Positions 58,303 through 64,000 of a stretch of DNA of 64,000 nucleotides are shown piece by piece. The DNA comes from Temnothorax longispinosus (taxonomy: Eukaryota; Arthropoda; Insecta; Hymenoptera; Formicidae), in the NCBI RefSeq assembly GCF_030848805.1, contig NC_092365.1:3968001-4032000 (forward strand), read 5' to 3'. Under the pieces are notes generated by a model. The model ran no database searches. It was not told the origin of the DNA and saw nothing but the letters and a program-made list of their open reading frames with translations. The position numbers and the translations under genes are program-made. Every line of letters starts with the position of its first letter. Within the stretch, counting starts at the first letter, position 1.

Positions 58303-61300
58303 TTATTTGGTCATCGTTCGTAAGAAATTTAAATATGCCGTGGAAGTTTTGATTACCTGAAATGACGAGAAATGGCTTTGTTTTTTTGCTAACAACAAAA
58401 TGTACATTAAATTATTAGGTTGTTGAAACTTGTTTTGATACAGTATATTGTATCAGATTAAATCATAAAGTTATTATGTATAATTATTATAACAATTTAT
58501 GAACGATAAGACAGTAAATTTTATCAAAATTTTATATTCGACGTCAATAATTATAGTATGCGTGTGTTACTTACGTCACCGAAGGTTGATATGGATAACA
58601 GAACTATTTTTCCCGCTGTTATCTTGATAATGTGACTCGATTGCTTGATTATCAAAATGAGACCAAGCGCTGTTTTGTGAGGCAGTTTATACCAATTAGT
58701 CATATATGTTATGTCTCCAATTTTTTCACACTAATAAATAAAAATATTTATAAATTTCTTTAAGTATCTGAACGTCTAACGCCGCTGGTAAAAAGATATC
58801 AAAGGATATTATTAATCAGATCTATTTGCTTGACTCGTATTACTGTAGTTACAATTCAATGGCCAGTGTGAGTCTGGGGTGCAGTTGTATATATGCGGAA
58901 AATTAAATTATATAATACAAATATTGACACTTCTATTGCGATTTCTGTCATTTTGATCTCTAGTAAAATTATAATTTGGTGACCTTTAATGGACTAATTA
59001 GTCCACTAAGGATTTCAGTAGAGATCGATACTGGTTCTAGGAATTGTATAATATAACAATAACAATGTAATTACTTGTAGTATGTACGTAATTTGATATT
59101 TAAAAATATTTTGATATTTGCAACTACACATGTTAATTAGTTAACTAAACATTAGTTGTTTCAGCAATTATTAAGTTGCATGTCAACCATCAAACATTTT
59201 TAATCAAGAATTAATTAATTCAACTAATGTTTAGTTAAACTAATTAAAATGCTTAGTTGCACGTATTGGACTAAATATTTTTTTGGATTAACAAATTTTT
59301 TCTTAGTGTACATTATCAAAATGAATGAATTTTTACACGTCTAAAAAATCTTTTTTATTTTATGCGTATTACCTCTTCCGTGAGGATTTCACCGATGTAA
59401 CAAAATATAAATATATTTATACTCGCTGTTATGTATGCCACAAAATGTGATAATATTTTTGCTTTATTGAACGCACTCCAGTTCTGGAAAATAAATTGCT
59501 GTCTTTATTTACTGCAGGAAAATAAGGTAATCTGTTTTTGTGGCATCTCAATTATCTGTTATCTGTTATTAATTATTAATTATCTGTTATCTGCGATTTG
59601 AGACGAAGTTTTAGTTATCATTAGCATACCATAACAACGAAATATCCCATTAAGCACATATTTATGGTGGATCCCATCAATTCTGCTAGACAGGCTTTAT
59701 TCATAATACTTTCTATTTGTTGTACAAAACTGAAACATATCTCTGCAGTTACGACACATCAAGCGTGAAGGTATGTTTCTTTTGCAAAATTTATTTTAGA
59801 CGATCTACGATATGTGATAGTATTCAGAATATCTTTTTTACAATCTTTGTGTACTGTGTAATATGAAGAACATTTAAATAATAGGAATACACTCATCCCA
59901 CTCATCTGTGATGTATGTACATGTATGTGTGTGTGAGGGTACTTGTGTGTGCATGTGCGTGTGTGTGTGTGCGCGCGCGCGTTTGTGTATTTGTGTCGTA
60001 GGCATATCGTTTGAAATAAATTTAAATAGAATATTTGTATGAAAGTTCTTTTTTCGCCTTTCATGTATAGCGGGGCACGTTGAGACACTGCTGGTTGGAG
60101 GGAAAGGGGGCTTTTTATAGGTTTGCTGCATTGTCATCACTGCATGCTTAGTTTATCCAGGAGGTAACATAATAATCCTAGTTTTTGCAGTCAGATTGCA
60201 TTGTTTTGTTGTGAGCGAAAGATAAGTGTTTTTGAGTATTAAATGTAAATTTCAATTTGCTAAGGTAAACTGAATTAATTATTTTATTTTGATTGTAGAA
60301 ATTTTAGATTTATTACTGAATGATAGTCTATATAGTTGTGTTTAATTTCCACAGTTTGTATTTTTACACAATAATCAATTTAGTTCGGTTTAGCTTTGTT
60401 AGCTTTGAAAACTGCTGTTGGGGCACCTTGAGACAAATAACTATGGAGTAGGTTGAGATATAAAACTTTTTGGAGTAAAGTGAGACACCTTTAAAGATAA
60501 CTGTATTTTATAAGGTGATGTCTTGTCTTAGATCTGTTGCTTATTGAAAATGGTCAGATAACGGAAAAAACCTCAAGTAAAAGGTAATTTTGATGCCGGC
60601 ACACTGTTTTTTTATCATGATGTTTTTTTATGTTTTAATATTGTTCCTGTGTAAAGGTTAAAGTGAGAGGAGAAGGGTAGCATTGTGGAGGTTTGGGTAA
60701 CGTTCCTAAGAAAAAACACCTTGCCAACCTTGCGGGTATAAGCAATAAAGATAGTTTTAGTTTTGATACCTATCGAATATATATTTATAAATAAATAACA
60801 CAAATTATTATTGATATGTCTCATTGTGTCTCACATTGTTTTAATCCTCCCTACTGGAGAGGACCAGTGGGGCAGGTTGAGACACTTTTTAAAAATTGAT
60901 TTTTTTTAATTATTTATGAAGTAAAACACGCTAACCAATAAATTTATTAAAATTTCAAAATTTAAGTAAATCTGTGTTGAAAATCACTTTAAAAAGAATT
61001 TTAGCACAAATATTAAAAGAAATACAGCGAGTTGAATTTTAGGTGTCTCCAACGTGCCCCACTTTTCCCTACTTTAAGTTTATAATATATGACAATATTT
61101 TAAGTTTATCGAACAATATTAATTTATGCAAAGCAATGTAATGGGAATGTTTATTTATTTTTAATACTCAATAAAAAGAAACTCACACAAAGTGGGTGTG
61201 GTGTGCAATCAAAACTCTAGATTTAACAATTTAAGTAAAATACCTGATGACTCTCCAATGATGCTTCACGACGGCCGCAAGTCTTTGGTCTGCTAAATGA

Positions 61301-62028
61301 TTATTCTTCTTTTCGGTGAGTTCATTTAACCACGTATGCATTACATTCAGTTGACCGCAAGCATGCATCGCGAAGACGGCAATGAGACTGCAAACAGTTG
61401 CTATAGAGGAAATCATTATAAACGTCGACAAGTATTGCACACCCAGCATGATCTCGTTCGCAGGGCTGAATCTCACATCAAGTATCCTGCTGTACATTGG
61501 ACATGTCATCGGATGTATCGTAATAGTTTTGTTGTCGATGATAACGGTTCTTGTTTCCATCGCCTTGACTACGTTAAAGATGAACGTACTACCATGTAGA
61601 AACGTCGCGCACAAAACGGTCATGAAGCGGCCGGACTTAGCATATTGCAGCATCACTTTGCGATTATCGATTCGAACGAGTTTCCAATCCGTCTCCATAT
61701 GCCGTATGCAACGTTCAATGTCTTTGTTACGCGTAATTAATATCCAGTAATTTACTGTTCCCAACATTCTGTTAATCAGTGGAATGAGGTCGTTTAATTT
61801 AGTCTTAACGTCTTTTTTCTCGAATCCCATGTACAACAGGCATGGTATCAGAATGATTGCCAACGCGGTCGAAAAAATGAAGATTTGCATTGACACCGCG
61901 AGTTTTTTTATTCTATTCGACGCGCTCGTTTGCGGCCAAGCACCTAGTGATATGAGAAACCATCGATTTATTCGTGTACCATAGTCATTGAGATTCTCGT
62001 TATCTGTTATGTGTTTTGGATCGCTCAT
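58303..62028 (-). CDS. OR21: odorant receptor, 401 aa, complete
   Basis: Five exons: 61244-62028, 59630-59729, 59373-59483, 58575-58730, 58303-58356 (stop 58303-58305). ATG 62026-62028 (MSDPKHITDNENL). Exon 1 differs from OR18 at only about a dozen of some 262 residues (for example MQIFIF for MQILIF, ETRTVIIDN for ETTTVIVGN, SPANE for SPVNE). Exon 3 reads NWSAFNKAKILSHFVAYITA, keeping the standard FNIFIFCYIGEIL-like end (INIFIFCYIGEILTEE). Exon 4 ends LSISTFGD, exon 5 VIKTSTAYLNFLRTMTK. All splice sites are intact. Intron 1 is 1.5 kb with the TAGGGGAA-type element. Confidence 0.92.
59130..59309. mobile_element. AT-rich MITE in OR21 intron 3
   Basis: Copy-2 partner of 51431-51605, with the right end mutated to TTCTTAGTG|TA. 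Same inverted TTAGTTAACTAA core. Confidence 0.5.
60067..61072. mobile_element. TAGGGGAA-type element in OR21 intron 1, about 1 kb
   Basis: Partner of 52341-53121. The left end is damaged (TAGCGGGGCACGTTGAGACA) and the right end reads GTGTCTCCAACGTGCCCCAC then TTTTCCCTA. About 220 bp more than in OR18, mainly at 60310-60430 and 60640-60770, so one copy has gained or the other lost segments. Confidence 0.6.
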
Positions 62029-62223
62029 GATCGTTTCATAGAGACGACCGATACGTTACTGCAATAATCATCTAAACTTTTGCTTAGCCGTAGCTTAACT
62101 AGAGACACGCATAAATACGCTTGCGCCAGCTTTAACAATGTTTTGTGACGCGTCGATAGCTTTGCCCTAAGGAGAGCGCACGCTCGTATCCAATCAATAA
62201 TCGTTCTTTACACGAAGCCTGCT

Positions 62224-62238
62224 TGTCAGTTTGACAAG
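62224..62238 (-). promoter_or_regulatory. Conserved upstream palindrome of OR21
   Basis: Minus-strand CTTGTCAAACTGACA, 196 bp upstream of the ATG, exactly the spacing at OR18. Confidence 0.42.
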
Positions 62239-62817
62239 AGACCGCGTTCAGTGAAGTGTGTGAAAATACTTCTTCGAAAGTGACCACGAACTCTTGACTT
62301 TTCGTTATTTTGTATTACTTGCAATTTATTAGGCGAATTGTACGTAATGATGCATTACTGTTTCACAAAAATTCTTTATCATTGTGGTGTACGTAATAAA
62401 GTCCAAAAGTTTCTAACGCAAGAATAAGGTAACTTCGGTATTTACGCCACGCGGGGATTTACGCCGCAGAAGTTAAAATAGAAAGAATGGAAGTATTTGC
62501 AATCTGTCTGTTATGTACCTTTATGCCATATTAGTATTATATTGTAATTTTAATTTTTTATTATTAATATATTAACGAAACCATCGTTAGTTGAATCGAT
62601 TTGTCAATGTAGTAAGTAGCGCGAACATATATGTGGCATTATTTATGAAGTGATCCACCTAAATTTTCAAAGTTTTTCAATCATGCTAAAATTTCCACAA
62701 TTTGTAGTCTTATCAGAACTAAAATTATTACCCGAACTTTTTTACCCACGTCCAACGGGTTGTCTACTTACAGGAGCTTAGATTTGTATCACTAGATCCG
62801 TCGGCGTCGAACTTTAA

Positions 62818-62916
62818 GGGGTTAGGCCACTCTAGAGCAAGAAAAAATAGGCATATTTCGGGAATTTTTTTTAACGTTATGCCTATTTTTTTTTTGCTCT
62901 AGAGTGGCCTAACCCC
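62818..62916. mobile_element. Short TTAA-flanked hairpin element, 99 bp
   Basis: TTAA at 62814-62817 and 62917-62920. Ends GGGGTTAGGCCACTCTAGAG and its exact complement, continuing through GCAA and an A/T run into TAGGCATA. Same TTAA plus GGGG layout as 2933-3750, but different sequence. No empty site available here. Confidence 0.7.
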
Positions 62917-63132
62917 TTAAACGCCGATATATACTCAGTCCTATTACTCGTGCCCGAGCGTGGTGACTTCTCTTCATATACATGTGTTGCGCACGTGGAT
63001 TATATACACATTGTATATGGAACCTACAGTTTAACGCCGATTTCGAACGGCAATTTTTTAGAGAAGTTTTTGTGGCAAGGCATACTCTCGGTGGTTTGCC
63101 TTCTGAGAGGAGAACGAGCGAATAAAATTTTC

Positions 63133-63206
63133 TAGCTTTACCGGGAATCGAACCCGGGACCTTTGGCTCAATAGAACAGTGCGCTGTCTACTAGGTCACG
63201 CTCGTC
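63133..63206 (-). tRNA. tRNA-like sequence: degenerate tRNA or tRNA-derived SINE head
   Basis: On the minus strand, GACGAGCGTGACCTAGTAGA fits a tRNA acceptor start and A box, and GGTCCCGGGTTCGATTCCCG is a perfect T arm with B box. The anticodon arm (CTGTTCTATTGAGCCAA) does not pair properly and the 3' acceptor strand does not match the 5' one. It is therefore unlikely to be a working tRNA; a tRNA pseudogene or SINE is more likely. It resembles an Arg-type tRNA in A-box wording, but that is a guess. Confidence 0.5.
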
Positions 63207-63619
63207 CTCTCGATAAATTCCAGTAAACTACTCCGATTTTAAAAAACAAGGTGTGATTTTAAAAGGTCTTTTTATGTTTTTTAGTGCTATAAAATCAGTA
63301 TTTTTAATCAAAATTTACTTAAGATTTTTGAAGAAAAAGATAAGAAAATCTTTTTTTCTCGATTTTGAACATCTTTGGTTTTTTTTAAAGAAATCTCAAA
63401 ATAAGTAGAATTTTTTCCCTTTAAAATGATTTCGGACTCAAGAGGGCAGACTTAGTTTTCGAGATATAGTTCGCTTTAGGACCGAGCGCGTCACCCACGG
63501 TGCAGTGTGGGCGCTGTTACAAGTGCCACAAATAAATACTATATAGCGTTAAATTAATTGTAAATCGTGTGATTCTTGGTTACTTGGTGACTTTTATAGA
63601 AGAACGGCATATAGCAATA

Positions 63620-64000
63620 TGTTATCTTATCCGTCGCGGGTTTCCTCTTTTTGTCGTAATTTTTGACGAATTTGTTTAACCATGTGTACAACACGTTAAG
63701 CTGGCCGCAGGCGTGCATTGCAAGAACGCTATCGAGGCTGCAAGCACTCACTATTGTCGAACTCCCTATAAATATTTGTCACGAATTGCACAGCCAACAT
63801 GATTTCGTTTATAGGGCTGAATTTTGTCGATAACCGTACTGTATACTAGGCACGTCATCAGATGCATCTTGAAAATCTCGTTACCGATTATAATAGTCGT
63901 AGGTTTTATTGCTTTTGCGGTACCATATACTGAGAAAAAAATATTTAGATCCAAAAAAGTATTTATTTAGATTGCTGCTAATAGGATATTTACTTAATAT
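63620..64000 (-). pseudogene. psiOR22: odorant receptor pseudogene, cut by window edge
   Basis: The 3' half of an exon 1 of the psiOR12/psiOR20 type at about 63625-63925: KIQPYKRNHVG, then in another frame HACGQLNVLYTWLNKFVKNY. It is frameshifted near 63770, and the end of the exon (EHHLRALR) is lost. From 63928 the CACTGAG-type MITE begins at the same exon position as in psiOR12 and psiOR20 and runs off the window. Confidence 0.85.

Larger units (their letters stand above)
54587..62426. repeat. 7.8-kb tandem duplication, copy 2
   Basis: Partner of 46684-54486, containing psiOR19, psiOR20 and OR21. In this copy the pseudogene exon 1 is longer and its exon 4 is lost, while intron 1 of OR21 has about 250 bp more than that of OR18. 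Confidence 0.9.
62029..63619. other. Intergenic region between OR21 and psiOR22
   Basis: OR21 leader, then about 1.2 kb of DNA not duplicated elsewhere in the window. It holds a 99-bp TTAA hairpin (62818-62916) and a tRNA-like sequence (63133-63206). No protein gene seen. Confidence 0.5.

Noticed and set aside
59759..60140. Minus-strand frames of 109 and 88 codons rich in His and Thr
   Set aside because: Low-complexity translation of the GT/GC microsatellite near 59925-59990.

Overview
The window is AT-rich animal nuclear DNA carrying a tandem array of insect odorant receptor (OR) genes of the 7tm_6 family. All 22 recognisable OR copies lie on the minus strand: 12 look complete and intact, one is cut by the left edge, and nine are pseudogenes or fragments. 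A dense one-strand OR array, N-termini of the form YSxQLNRWFLKPIGxW, and the closing motif TFGDVIRTSMxYLNLLR point to Hymenoptera, most likely an ant; that assignment is inference.

Every intact gene has the same five-exon structure. Exon 1 is about 785-851 nt, starts at ATG, encodes roughly the first four membrane segments, and ends in phase 2 just after a conserved HHLRxLR. Exon 2 is exactly 100 nt, exon 3 111 nt and exon 4 156 nt. Exon 5 is 54-57 nt including the stop. The proteins are 401-423 aa, the normal OR length. I number the copies OR1 to OR22 by position, with psi for pseudogenes.

Layout. 1-4724: start of OR1, then psiOR2, together a duplicate of 14848-18404 (OR6 start plus OR7). 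4725-5887: psiOR3, a remnant of a different OR lineage fused to psiOR2 and filled with small inverted-repeat elements. 6514-15113: three divergent intact genes, OR4-OR6. 16877-19041: OR7. 19609-44829: a young clade of very similar genes, OR8, OR9, OR10, OR11, OR13 and OR14, interrupted by psiOR12. 45343-46680: psiOR15. 46684-54486 and 54587-62426: two copies of a 7.8-kb tandem duplication, each with an exon-1-only pseudogene (psiOR16/psiOR19), a second pseudogene (psiOR17/psiOR20) and an intact gene (OR18/OR21). 63620-64000: psiOR22, cut by the right edge, which suggests the array continues.

Intergenic DNA and introns are full of short non-autonomous inverted-repeat elements. Because the array is built of duplicated segments, many insertions have a matching empty site elsewhere in the window, which fixes their ends and target-site duplications: a TTAA class (piggyBac-like), a TA class with CACTGAG ends, other TA-flanked hairpins, and a 968-bp foldback with a probable 9-bp target duplication. 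A 15-bp inverted repeat about 181-196 bp upstream of the ATG is shared by OR8, OR9, OR10, OR13, OR14, OR18 and OR21 and is the best candidate for a shared control element.

The genes would work independently: each OR is expected to pair with the co-receptor Orco (not in this window) in olfactory neuron dendrites, and the array supplies a family of ligand-binding subunits. No other protein-coding gene was found.
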